Source of the DNA: Lentinus brumalis
Taxonomy: Eukaryota > Basidiomycota > Agaricomycetes > Polyporales > Polyporaceae
Length of the DNA: 64,000 nucleotides
Direction: 5' to 3'
Assembly (NCBI GenBank): GCA_001792895.1
Contig: MARA01000008.1
Location: forward strand, 496,001-560,000
Shown here: positions 9,940 through 21,326 of the stretch, piece by piece
How the letters are laid out: each line of letters starts with the position of its first letter
How positions within the stretch are numbered: the stretch's first letter is position 1
Notes under the pieces: generated by a model
Told to the model about the DNA's origin: nothing
Database searches by the model: none
What the model saw: only the letters and a program-made list of their open reading frames with translations
Made by a program: the position numbers and the translations under genes

Positions 9940-12359
9940 TCACCCGCACACCTCCCATCTCCCCTTCCCCACACACCACACCCTACCCTCTTGCTTCCCC
10001 CATTCCAGCGCCTCCGCCACAGTCCACTCGCCCACCCGCGCCCATCGCTCGTCGCTCCGCCGCAGCCACACCAGCAGCTCCTCCTTCGTCGGCCCTGGGG
10101 GCGGCCCCGCACTCGCCTTCTCCTGCGCACGCAGCCGCTCGATCAGCGACGTCCCCGACTCGCAGGCTTCTTGGGGGTCGCCTCGCCTGAGGACGCGGAC
10201 TCCGCCATGATCGTGCGGATTGCGCCTTCGAGCACGCGCGAGAAGTACGCCGGGGTGAGCGGGACATAGGCCTCCTCTTCCGGGGCGGGGTCGCTCAGCA
10301 CCTCGTCCTCGTCCCACTGTTCGTATCGCGACGCCGACGCCGACGAGGAGACGGACGTCGCAACAGAACTGGTGCTTGCGTTGACCTTCCAGAGCGCCGA
10401 GGATGATGGCAGGAACGGGTCGAGCGCGGGCGCGGGAAGCGGGTGTACGGGCCCATTCCACAGGACGATGTCGCCTTCGGAGAAGAGTGTCCGGATGGCC
10501 TGTTTGAACAGCCGCTTGATCGCAGGGCCGAGCGGCGCGTCGGTGGTTGCGTGTGACGCGGACGCGGATGACGCGGAGGACGCAGATGGCTGTTGTGAAC
10601 GCGATCCCTGAGCCTTCGCTTTCTTGCGCTCTTCCTTATGACGACGATGTGCATCGGCTTTCACGACTCGGCGTGCGAGCAGGGACAGTTCCGGAACGCG
10701 GCGGAGGTGTGACAAGGAGTACCCGTACATCTGATTGACATCGTCCGATTCGTCGTCCGACTCATCATCAGAGATGGCGCCAGATCCAAAAGCACGGGGC
10801 GTGCGGTCACCAGCAAATGGTGAGACACGAGAGGGGCGGGGTGTTGCATCATTATGAACGGTCGATAGCGACTTGATCGGAGTGCCCAGGCTGTCTCTCT
10901 GGCGTTGAGAATGCCTAGGGGTCGGTGAGGGAGATGATGACCGCGACCGAGCGCGTCGGCGTGGACGAGGAGGTGGCGGCGCATTATCCATGTAATGCTT
11001 GACGTATATGCGGAAGATGTTTGCGGTCAGGTCGCGCGTGTGCAAACGGGACGGATGTCGCAGTCGTGGTGCCTACGAACACGTTAGGGCATGTTCTTCA
11101 GCAAAAGCAAGCAGTGACTCCACTTACCAGGTGCTCCCCAGCTGTGCTCGAAGACGGAGAGGAGGAAGCAACGCTGGTGCTTGGGGAAGTTGTCGTCGAG
11201 GATGCAGCAGAGCGGACCGAAGCCGGAGTCTGCGGCTCTTGAGTCGCTGCACGCTTGGACGGTGACGTTGGTGCGAAACGTTGCGAAGCACTTGTGGCTG
11301 ACGCCGGTAGCGGTGGTGGTATGAATGGCGGTAGCGGCTCAGAAGGATAGTATGCAGTACGATGTAGATCGGACACAGCGATGCAATGAGTCGATTCATC
11401 ATTATATGAAGCACAGGGTACTGCAGGAGTCAGCCACCTCCGCGACGCATGACGGTGATCACTCACCAATTTCGTCAACGAGAACGATGCGTGTGTCGTG
11501 TCGGATGACCACGCGGCCGACGACTAGTGCGGATTGACCCACACGAGCCACGGGCTTCGGGGGCGGAGAAGGCTCTGGCATGCTCCGTCTGCTAGACGAC
11601 GCTATAGATGAAGATGCCGCGGACGAAGACAAGGGGACATTGCGAGCGGAGAGAAGATAATCTCCATAAGAGGGCTTTGATCCTTTCGTCGTGTCCTTGA
11701 TAGATACTGCAGGTTTCGCCGGAGGTGCCCGTTTGACAGGGCTTGGAGGCGGTCGCGCTTGTGCATGGGCCATGGCGCAGTCAACTACCGCAGTTCCATC
11801 GTCGAGCGTGTATACAGTGCGTTTCTCCCAGACTTGTACACCGACTATGAGACCTACAAGACGCACTGTCCGACAGGGGATGCGACCCAACCAGAAGTAC
11901 TCCATATCTGAGAGGCATGTCAGTAGGCTTCTCAAGGACTTCAAGCAAGCACCAGTCTAAGTGTCACGCAAGAACCGAGATGGTTCTCGCACAGATCACA
12001 GAGCAAGCAATAAGGCCGGTTGTTCTCCGAGCTGGCTTCGGACAGTACCAACGTCCCGGGTGAGGTAAGTTGAATCTGAGCTACTCACCTTTCAATCCAC
12101 ATTCCCTCATCTCGAACACGTCCCTGACGAAGCAGGAAGCGACCGCTGCTTTCGTGAACGTCCATCTGAGTATCTCCGCAGGAGTCGGCTGAGCAGTCTC
12201 TATTTCTTCAGAGCTATCATTCCGCCGACTGCCATCTTCTTTGCTCCTCAACGGTTGCTCGCTGTCAGTTCGCCGACGCTTCGTTGGTGATAGCAAGATC
12301 GACGAAGTGCTGCGTGAGATGGTGGTTCTTGTTCGAGGTATAGTGGATGTGTGGCTCAT
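9940..12359 (-). CDS. STN1: Stn1-like CST telomere-capping subunit
   Basis: Stn1 is the OB-fold subunit of the CST complex, which binds telomeric single-stranded DNA and regulates end protection and fill-in. Exons on the minus strand are 12089-12359, 11467-11907, 11128-11420 and one from 11072 downward. The OB-fold begins at the second exon (residue ~91), with MEYFWLGRIPCRTVRLVGLI and then VYTLDDGTAVVDC, typical of Stn1. The motif LHTRDLTANIFRIYVKHYM in exon 4 also fits the family. The central part is Ser/Pro-rich. A C-terminal winged-helix-like segment (TKEELLVWLRRSDERWARVG, ending WEVCG at 9940) is in a different frame from exon 4. Restoring one C in the C5 run (plus-strand G5, 10173-10177) joins them as ATPQEACESGTSLIERL. 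A 62-nt intron at 10187-10248 is the alternative, but it would remove the conserved-looking AYFSRVLEGAIRTIM. Confidence 0.85.
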
Positions 12360-13293
12360 ATATAGTTTTCTCTGTGTTAGTCTAGCTTAGAAGGTAGATG
12401 TGGGATATGGCGCGTCGTGCAGGCAGGTCCAGAAGGTGAGGCTGGCGTAGGAGGTTGAAGTCAAGGCCGGAGGCGCGCGTCGCGTCGCGTTTCGTCCACG
12501 TGCGATCTACGCCAAGCCATGTGATAATCATCCGACTTGACTCCGAGAAGTCCGGACTAATAGTTATCATGCTCTGCTTTCTTCCACTCTATGCCTGGTT
12601 CAACAGTCAGGAAGCCCTGAAGAAAGGTGCCCGCAAGATATACATGCAATAACACGAACACCGGTGTCTCGATCAATGTCTATTGAACCTGAACATTTCG
12701 GTCTCGCAGTACCCACGGCCTGCCATGGCACCCGCTCGATGCTGAGCCAAGTCACTCTAACAAGCCTCGAGCATTCGTGATACTCAAGGCCGCACTGTCT
12801 AGCTGAAGTATTTCGATGCACCTGATGGGATAAACTCGACGTCTAACACGCCGCCGTGCCCCTCTCGGCACAAACATACTTACTTGCATTCGGCGACTCA
12901 GCCTGATATCTTCGATGTTTTGCAAGCAAGTGACGATGGACTCTCAGGGTATGCCGACCGGACTATGCTTGGACTTTCTACCCAGCCGCACCAGCTTGCA
13001 ACCGCAAGCCGGTCGGGGGCGACCCACACGACTGCCACACGGTGACCCACGCGTATGTCCGGATTTCCCTCTAATCTGGTGACGCGGTAATAGGATCTCG
13101 TAGGGCCAGCCTCTAGTAACTCCTACTGTACCTCCTTATAGGATGAGGGCAGCGGCAGATGACGCGTCGCGCGACACCGTAGTCGGCATCCACATCGTCT
13201 TGGGGGTTATAAAGAGTTGCAACGCAGAAGGATCTGCCACAACTGCAACGAGTCCCCTTCAGAAGAGAAGAGAAACATTCAACGCCATCTGCC
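12360..13293. promoter_or_regulatory. Divergent intergenic region, Stn1 / SDR
   Basis: This 934-bp region lies between the Stn1 start (minus) and the SDR start (plus). Only short ORFs are present, and none has a domain or convincing splice continuation. It must contain both promoters. No repeat or RNA gene was seen. Confidence 0.55.
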
Positions 13294-14292
13294 ATGTCCA
13301 CCACGGAAGAGACTGTATGGTTCATCACTGGGTGCGTGTAGACGTACTGACTGCCAACCTCGCATTCTCTGACCATCCTCCGGCTACTTAAATCTTTACG
13401 ACAGAACGAGCCGTGGCATCGGCTTGGAGATGACAAGGCAGCTCTTCGGACTCCCTCAAACACAGTTATTGCGGCGTGCCGCAACCCCTCGAAGGCAGAC
13501 GCGCTGCGCTCACTCGCGAACGGAAAGCTCCACGTCGTCGCCCTCGACGTGGTTGACCGTGAGTCCGTGCGGAAGTGCGCAGAGGAAGTGACCGCTCTCG
13601 TCGGCGACAAGGGTATCGACTACCTCGTCAATAATGCCGGTGTCGTGAGTGCCTCTTCTCCGATCACCGTACAGGCCGCAATGCTAATGGGATGGATGTT
13701 TGTTCCTGGCGTACGCTTTAGGCTTCGGGCGGTATGGACACGGCCTACGATATGGACTTGGACGTCCTCCAGCAGACATTCCAAACCAACGTGATGGGAC
13801 CGGCCTACGTCACCCAGTGCCTCATTCCTCTCGTCGAGAAGAGCCGGAAGAAGGTCGTACTCAACATCTCCAGTGCCCTGGGAAGCAACGCGCTTGATAT
13901 CCCAGGGCGGGACATCTATTCGCCTCCTATGCTATCTCCAAGGCTGCCATGAATATGCTTGTACGTCAGATCTCCCGTTGTCACGCCTATCGCTCTCTTA
14001 CCCGCAGCGCGCAGACTACCAAGCAGGCCAGGGGCAACAAGAAGGTCATCGTCGTCTGCATGGAGCCTGGCTGGCTGAAAACGGGTGAGTTCGGACCCGT
14101 TACTTCTACCGTCGACCGTCGAGCCTCTGCACATTTCGGGTTTACTGATGTGTAATTACAGACCTCGGTGGCCCGCACGCGGCGCTGGAAGTCTCGGAAG
14201 GCGTTGCGGGCGTCCTCAAGGTCATAACTGCAGTCACGCCTGAGAACTCGGGACAATTCATCGACTACAAGGGCGATCACCTGCAGTGGTGA
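13294..14292 (+). pseudogene. Short-chain dehydrogenase/reductase (two apparent frameshifts)
   Basis: This is a classical NAD(P)-dependent SDR with a Rossmann fold. Exons are 13294-13331, 13405-13644, 13722-13960, 14015-14094 and 14162-14292. Visible motifs in order: the cofactor loop TGTSRGIG, the strand-4 motif NNAG (YLVNNAGV), the catalytic Ser in NISSALG, the catalytic Tyr-Lys pair YAISK, then EPGWLKTDLGG. All catalytic residues are present, but not in one frame. Frame is lost between RQLFGLP and NTVIAACRNPSKA (13451-13458) and again between ALDIPG and GHLFASYAISK (13904-13910). Each break is exactly one missing base beside a C or G run. As written the gene is broken; with two base-call errors it would be intact. 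The substrate is unknown. It resembles fungal SDRs close to the C-factor/YMR226-like group, but the family placement is tentative. Confidence 0.8.
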
Positions 14293-14750
14293 GCGAGTTC
14301 GTATGTTACCTGTATATATCGTTCGAGAATCGAATGCGGTGGCATCATTGTGGCCTGTTGTCTCCGGAATGTGAGGGACAACCTCAGCCTTCGAAATTGA
14401 GTCATGTTCATTTGTTGTACTGGGCGAGTCAGAACCTGTTGGAAATCTACGAATGTGTTCACGCAGTCTCTCTATAGATCTCTCTCTTGACCGTTCTGTT
14501 TCGCACGCAATCGTCGAGACTATAGTGAGACTCAACTTTCAGGTATCACATGCGCTCCGCCCCGTCACAGACGGGAATGACGACGCCCGTCCGCACGTCA
14601 GGCCTGAAAAGGCAACGTCCTTACCTGAATAGGCGGTCGGTGACCTCACCGTCGGTTCCCTCCCCGGTGAGTCGCATACATAAACCAGAGCATCCTGCTT
14701 GGAACGCCAACTTCCCTTTCCCCCCTCGAACGACAGCACCTCCCGCCAAC
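14293..14750. promoter_or_regulatory. SDR 3' region and promoter of the small membrane gene
   Basis: 458 bp without a supported gene. It should contain the SDR 3' UTR and the promoter of the next plus-strand gene. A CT-rich run near 14711-14726 precedes that gene's ATG. Confidence 0.5.
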
Positions 14751-15620
14751 ATGAGCACGCAACCCGGCCACGCCTCCAACCGCGCATCGGGCAACCCCAA
14801 TGCCATGATGAACATGCAGGGGCAGGGCGGACGCCCCAGGGTACGTCGACGATATATACGTGCTCGCGAGAAGCTGCTAACAGTCAACCCCCCAGACGAT
14901 GATCTTGGGCATGGCCACTGTCGCCGCCGGACTCGGCATGTTCTGGCTCCTGCAGTTCAAGAAGCAGGATCGCAGCAATTCTTCCCCCGACCCTGCCGAC
15001 ATGCCCACCTGTATGGTTGCTTCCATTTCCGTCAATTGTTCGATGACTGATCCCCCGCCACACAGGGCAATTCCGCCATGCTCAGCAGGTTCCGCAGTTC
15101 AACGAGCGCGTCAGCTCTTCAGGAGGAACCGCAACGAATGTGCGCAACTCGAAGGAACCTACCCAGTACAAGACAACCACGACCGCCGATGTCAAGGACA
15201 CTCCGAGTGGTGGCGGCGCGGCGTCCAGCCAGAAGGCGCAGGATACCGGTACCGATGCTCGCGGCTCTGGCGGCTCTTCAGCCAATTCCATGGATCCTCG
15301 CGGGAAGGACAACCACGCACCCAAGCGCGGCGATGATACAAACGACAGAGGCGTCGTCGCTTCTATCCTGACGTCGCTGCATGTAAGGGCTCTACTGAAA
15401 ATTCGACGATGACACGCTTACTGTGTTATAGGGCGATCCGAAGAAGGGCACGCAGAACGAGAACGGGCACGTTGGTGAACCCGCGCCGACCCCAAGGATG
15501 AACGATCGAGGGGTGTATACACGAAGGTGGGTCGTAGTTCCGCCAATACTGTCCGACTAATGCCCTAATGCTCTTCGGCCATAGAGCTCTGACTTTGTCG
15601 ACGGTTACCGCAGGGATTGA
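14751..15620 (+). CDS. Small single-pass membrane protein, unknown function
   Basis: I do not recognise a characterised family. Five exons begin at ATG 14751. Splicing gives MSTQPGHASNRASGNPNAMM, then a single hydrophobic segment (about residues 31-50: TMILGMATVAAGLGMFWLLQ) followed by KKQDRS. A hydrophilic Ser/Thr/Gly-rich tail comes after (WQFRHAQQVPQFNERVSS, TQYKTTTTADVKDTPSG, SSANSMDPRGKDNHAPKRGD). The last exons give GDPKKGTQNENGHVGEPAPT and KSSDFVDGYRRD before the stop at 15618-15620. All intron boundaries are GT-AG and keep frame. One TM helix near the N-terminus, with positive charges after it, suggests an anchored protein of an internal or mitochondrial membrane. That location is inference. 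Confidence 0.72.
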
Positions 15621-15746
15621 GGCAGGTCGCAGATTACTTTAGAGTTTTGTATCAATAGCATTGACTCGGGAGTGGGATGTGTCTGGATCCGTTGGGGTCA
15701 ACGTGGATACACAGTCTATACCTCGTTATAGCATTCTCATTATCAT

Positions 15747-15839
15747 GGTGCTATAGTGTAGTGGTTATCACTCGGGATTTTGATGACTTAGTTTGAGTTG
15801 ACCATTCCCGGAACCCAGGTTCGAACCCTGGTAGCACCT
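15747..15839 (+). tRNA. trnQ-TTG: tRNA-Gln(TTG) with a 21-nt intron
   Basis: The acceptor stem GGTGCTA (15747-15753) pairs with TAGCACC (15832-15838). The A box is in the D arm (TAGTGTAGTGG) and the B box is GGTTCGAACCC in the T arm. The anticodon stem CGGGA (15773-15777) pairs with TCCCG (15806-15810). The loop reads TTTTGA then T, giving anticodon TTG (15780-15782), which decodes CAA. A 21-nt intron lies at 15784-15804, one base after the anticodon, the canonical nuclear tRNA intron position. Confidence 0.97.
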
Positions 15840-16646
15840 CTTGGAATGCTGTTACGTGCTTTTTATCCCCATCGTCAACCATTCAAACAGACGGACCGTA
15901 TGTAGGACTTCTGCTTGGTCTGACCTTGATCTTGACTGGCTGCACTTAACCAGTAAGAGCAAAACCCAAGCCATAAGACTATCATGTAGATCAGACCGTG
16001 ATCCGCGGAACACCAGACCGGATGGTCTCAAGCTTGGCGATGTTCGCCCAACTGGACGTGATATGATTAAGTGCCACGATATCGAAGCAGCGAACTCAGC
16101 GAAGGACCATCTAAATCGGCGTAACGCTAAAGGTCGCGACGACTCGGATTATTATGCGCGAATGGTCTCAGCGCGATGAGAGTGTGAATATGTAAGTACG
16201 CTGTGCGTATATGCGAACGTAGAGATTCCGAACGAAGAGCGACCGTGGTCATCATGCTACAGAGTGTGCGAGAGGAGTCCGAGGAATATACAGTGTCGTG
16301 GAAATAAAATTAGTAAAGCGAAGGTGGTGCGGGCCTGGGCCGACTGAGTGGGGTAGGAAGTGCGGTTCCAACGAGGAATCCGGGGGAACGAGAGCGGGGG
16401 TATTTACATGGAGCGAGGAGAGATCACATCTAGGGAATGGCACTGTGGCGGACGCGTTTGGCGGTGGCGTTCCATAGCCACGCGGCGGCCGCGAAAGCAT
16501 CACGTAAGGAGTGCAAGAGTGAGAATGAGCGGGGCATGCTGAAGTTCAAGATGACACGGTAGCTCCCGACGATGTTCGAAAGCACGCTAGAAGCGAAAAG
16601 AGAGGTGGGCTGTGTGGGGTGGGAGACCTATGTAGCGGGAGTTGTA
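15840..16646. other. Intergenic, downstream of tRNA and of terpene synthase
   Basis: 807 bp between the tRNA and the terpene synthase stop codon (minus strand). A 112-codon plus-strand ORF (15841-16179) starts right after the tRNA but has no domain or homology I can name, so I treat it as chance. No repeat was recognised. Confidence 0.5.
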
Positions 16647-18167
16647 TCAGTCAATGTAAATGCGTGGCGGGGCATGCGAGCGAAAAGGCGAACTTACGAC
16701 TTCCGGTATGGGCTTGCCATCATCTTTCTTACGACGTGGGAGGAGGTCGACGGACAGCTCGCGGCGGACCTTTTCGCCATCTGCGCCGAAGTAACGCGTG
16801 GTCTCGAACGACCACACGAGGTTGCCGATCATCCAGTCGGCGAGGCCGTCGATGTACACCTGCAGCTGGGCGTCGATCTCGGGCCCCCATGAGGGGAGGT
16901 CCCTCCGCAATGCCTCGAAGCGGTCGATGCATCCGAAGCAGAGGCTGCCGACGTAGTCGATGGCGGCTTGCAGCTCGAGCCCCTCCTGGTTCTGCACGAC
17001 GACAATCATGTTGTGCGTGTCGCCTGCAAGTGGTGAGAGACGCGTGTGAGTAAGGTGTACGTGACGTGGGCGAGGCGAAGTCCGGCAGATGAGATCCGTG
17101 GTACTTACCGCGAGCCTGTTCCACGTTGTAGGAGAAGATGTCCTATAGCCGACGGGAGGAGAGAAGTCAGCGTCAGATGCCATTTGGGATGCGGAAGAAG
17201 ATGAGGGATGCGGTAGATTGCGAAGAAGACGTACGTTCGACCACTAGGCGCACGCGGGGTCAATCAGTCAGTATACGTTTCGAGGCGGGGCCCACGGACA
17301 GACTCACTGTGACCAGGTCGTTGGCTGCATCGCCGAGACCCTCAACAACGGGGTGCTCCATCACCCAGTCCGGAAGATCCAGCTGCCGGAACGCGTGAGA
17401 CCATCTTCTCGCGCGCGGAGGCAATAAGTGCAAAGGTTCCACACTCACGTTATTCGCACACTCGATCAGGGCCCAGCACGGCTTACATCCGCTTGTATCT
17501 CGGCGCATGGCGATGTACGATTCGAGGTCGGGAATGGTGTTGGACGCCTTGTCCTTCACCTGCTGTGTGACGGCGCGGAAGTACAGCTCGAATGTGTCGA
17601 TGAACCGTTTTTGCGCGCTGAGAGAGCCCGTGGCGGTGAGCCGGCTCCAGAAACTGTGGAAGACATCATCAGCTCCGGACTTCAGGCTCAATACATGGAA
17701 GGCGAATACGGAGGAGGCAGGGAAGACGACGACTGAATGGAAGCCGGCCATGAGGATACTCACCACTGCGTCAGCGTTCCTACTGCGGACGTCGGCCGAA
17801 AGTCGTGGGGGTTGCGCAGCGCGCCGATGAGCTCGTTCGCTGTAATCGCCGCTCTCTCGCTGTCCATCTTCTCGCAGATGTCGTCGAGATTGAAGAGGTA
17901 GTTGATGAAGTCGCAGCAGACTCGCAGCTGATCGTAGTCGACGAGCGGGTAGCACTCGGCGGTAAGGAGGCCGCCCTTGAGTCCGTCGAAGGCGGCTCGC
18001 CTCTTCTTGCTGAGTTGGCACCCGGCAAGGAGCCATTGCTTCGACTCCTCCGAGACACGCTGACCGTGGCGGTTGACGCGCAGGGGGTAAGGGAATGCAG
18101 CGATGAGGTCAGGGAAAAATAGCCGGGTCGGGCGTGAGTCGGGAGATGGCGCGGTAGTGACAGTCAT
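16647..18167 (-). CDS. Sesquiterpene synthase (class I terpene cyclase)
   Basis: A basidiomycete-type class I terpene cyclase, which would ionise farnesyl diphosphate and cyclise it in the cytosol. Exons on the minus strand: 17764-18167, 17449-17653, 17308-17382, 17235-17243 (9 nt), 17109-17142 and 16647-17023, giving about 367 residues. The Mg-binding Asp-rich motif is DDICE at residues 95-99. The NSE triad is complete only when the 9-nt exon (Trp-Ser-Asn) is included: N231, S235 and E239 in NDIFSYNVEQ. RGDTHNMI follows. The effector Arg-Tyr pair is at 319-320 (ETTRYFG). The length suits the family. The last ~15 residues are uncertain because a GTAAGT donor lies in frame near 16695 and an alternative last exon is possible. 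The product cannot be predicted from motifs alone. Confidence 0.93.
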
Positions 18168-21100
18168 TTCTTCGGAGAATAGAGCACAAGAGACACAAAC
18201 GAAGGGAAGGGAACCTGTGAGGAGAACGAACACGAAATATCGACCCCCATGGTCGCAAAGCGGTGTTTTATATGTCGCCGTCACGAGCGAACCGCGGAGG
18301 GAGTGAGGAGAAGGATCCCGGCCGGAATATTGCTGCAAAATTCGGAGGAAATTGGTGGTGATGGGGAACACATGCCGGGATTCGCGCAGCGGGGCGCGGT
18401 GGGACCTCGAAGCGGTGTGGCGAAATGGCGGGCGTACCACGCGAGGCTTAGGGAGCAGACCTGGAGGAGAGAGCGACCGTTCTCGGCAATGAGATCCCGC
18501 CTGGGTGTTTCAGATCGACCGAGTTCACAGAAGGGTCGCGCCGGCTAGCGGTGAAGTTGTGCGAAGTACGAGCCGCCGTGACTGCCTCCGCCAGACAATA
18601 AGCTCTCTGGCTGGCGGGAAAAACGGGCTTCTTCGACGTACGGAGAAACGCGAGGGCTTCCACGGTCATTGATGACAGTGTCGACTTGGCGCTGCTAAGA
18701 GTGCTAAGAGCGTGGTGGAGGATGTCGACCGTCAGCTTGGACGACACGAAGCGGCTGTCGCTAGCGGCTACTCACATGTATTCACAGCGCGAATCCAGGG
18801 CAGCCCTGGGCGATTGGCACATCCTAGCATCTCTACAGTCGTCTCTGACAAATATTAGTGAGTGCTGCTGCTTCCCAAAATGCACCCGGAGTAATTTGGA
18901 GATGGTGCGGAAGAAAGGTGGCAAGTGCGAAGGGCGACCAACAGGTTACAGCTCGACGCCGAAGATGATCATCTTGACCACAGTGAAGATGGTGAGTCAC
19001 TCAGAGTAGCCAACCGCCAGGTTTGGAGCCCGTGTGGCTTTCTGGGAGCGTACAGCCGTCGTGGGACAGGCTGCCACGAACTGCGACGGCTTGCGCTGGC
19101 TTGCGATGACCAGATTCAGAGGCAGTGAGCACAAACGCCGAACCAAGATCTGGAAACTCGGGAATCTCCCAACGGATCTCGCAACGGAATTTGTTGAAAC
19201 ACACGCTGGCGGAAGCTCGATAGCGCTATGAACGTGAGAGCGGACGCGTAAGTACCCGGTCGCGGTTTCGATCCCAAGTAATGAGCATGAGACATACCTT
19301 CATGCTGACTTGCATCAGGGTTGCGCAGGGAGAGTGGGGGCAAGGTAGAGGGGTTAACTCTGACCAAGACGCTAGGCGAGGTTGAATGAGTCGCAAAGGT
19401 TCCGTCCGCTGTTTTCGCCCGGATTCGCCATGCGACGTTCGCATAAGTTACGGGATCGGAACCGCGGCCTCATTGCATCATCCGGAATATTGAGCTCTAC
19501 TGCTAAAATGCAAATTGCATCCGGGAAGGCTCCAGGAGTCCAGCCTGTTTGCCGTATCCGAGTCACGTAAACGGCAGGATGGTTCCTGGAGGCGTCGTGA
19601 GGTGCAGATCGCGGCCACCGAACGTTCGTGCCAAATCTGTCGCAAATGTATGCCAGTCAGACGGGTGTCGCACACCATGCCATGAGGCTGTCCGGCGAGT
19701 AACTGACCTGCGAGCGAAAGGAGCGGGTCACCGACTGAACTTCGTACAGGACCCAGGTACGACCAAGGGAGACTGTGATGAGTGAGAAGGACGATCTACC
19801 AACACGCGAGACACCCGTCAAGGGTCGCAAATTGAGAAAAGTTGCGAATTCGAGCCTCATACGTACGAGACCGCTCACATGGCTTCCATTCGCTGCGGGA
19901 GACCCAGCGGCGGCCGCCAGATTGACTTGGCCCACACCGAATCTTGCGAGGAGATCTGGGGACCAGACGGACACAGACGGACACTTTCAATATCGTTAGA
20001 ATCCACGCACGCGGCGAGTATTCCACATACCTAGGCGAAGGCGGTGTGCCACATCGTAGAAAGTGGCTTCTCTCAGAAAAATTGGCGGCTGAGGGAGGTT
20101 GTTGCTCATACAAGTTATTCGCGGTTCTCGACCCGGAGGCAGCCACAGTGGAGTAAATCTCCTCTTGTCCTGCGGTAACGGTGAATCAGCGCGTGTTTTG
20201 GCCGAGTGTGTTCCTTGGAAACCCCGTAGGGGCAAATGACGACGTGCAACTTACCTAAGAACATCACCACAGCAACAATAGTAGACATGTCCCTGAGAAT
20301 CAAGGCGGCGAAAGATCGCAGCATTATTAGGAGTCGCAGAGCGACTATGTAGCGAGGTCGTCATTGGATGGCTAAGGGCTAGGGCTGACAATGTAACGGA
20401 CCCACGGGCATACAGCAGCTATAATCCCGCTGCCTGTGAGAATGTAACGGCAAGATATCGTCAGGCAGGTAGTGCGACGACAGGGTCCCCTCCAGATACG
20501 AATGGAAGGGAGTAAGGAGTGATGCGTACTTTGTCATACTAGTCCTGCAGTTGACATGACTCATGAGCGAAAATGAGACCTTGACGGCCCTGTGATATGG
20601 GGCACATGGGTACGGCAACGGTGCGAAATTCTCGGGGGTATGCAAGAAGAGGCCGCTGCTAGCCCCATCCTACGAGGCTGTACCAGGAAAGATGGCGACT
20701 GTCAAGAGGAAGTCCGAGGGACGCTCCCGCGGCATTCTCGTCGTATTTGCCACAACGGTCATCTACATCACGCAGCAATGCATCAGTACCGGCCGCACCT
20801 GAGGTCAAATTTTCTCACTACCGTTATAAGCCGGTTACTTATATGAGCAACTGCTCACTCGAAGATCTGGACCATACGCATGCCGTGAATCGCGCACGCA
20901 GCTCCCGAGGGCTGCTCATCGCGCAAGTTCGCCGCTTGATGTGTGATCTGCGAATTGTGTGAATACAACCCACCAGAGGAACCTAGCAATGGTTAGTGCA
21001 AGGTGGTTCAACTTTGGCCACCCACTTGGTTCGACAGAAAAGCTTGCGTTGGTGCGGCGAGCTCGAGCCTCGGCGAACGCCGAATGGGGGAACATGATCA

Positions 21101-21326
21101 CGTGCACGTCACACTTGGGCGCGTTCGCGTCAGTGGCCTCCGCCTCCGACTCAGCTTGGGACAGCTCCATTACCATCCACCACCTCCCCAGGCCACTGGC
21201 ATTATATTGCTGATTGCAGTGAACACGACGACATAACACTTCTTTGCTGACGACGGCGGCTTGCCATAACGTCGACGCTGGCGGCGAACCACTGCTGCTA
21301 TCTTGGCCGATTACGCGAGTCCAATC
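18168..21326. other. Gene-poor 3.2-kb intergenic region
   Basis: This region lies between the terpene synthase start (minus) and the MFS transporter start (plus). The longest ORFs are 60-160 codons, overlap in several frames, and show no domain or plausible splice chain. I found no terminal inverted repeat, LTR or RNA gene by eye. The first few hundred bases should carry the terpene synthase promoter and the last few hundred the transporter promoter. A decayed transposon in the middle is possible but not shown. Confidence 0.5.
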
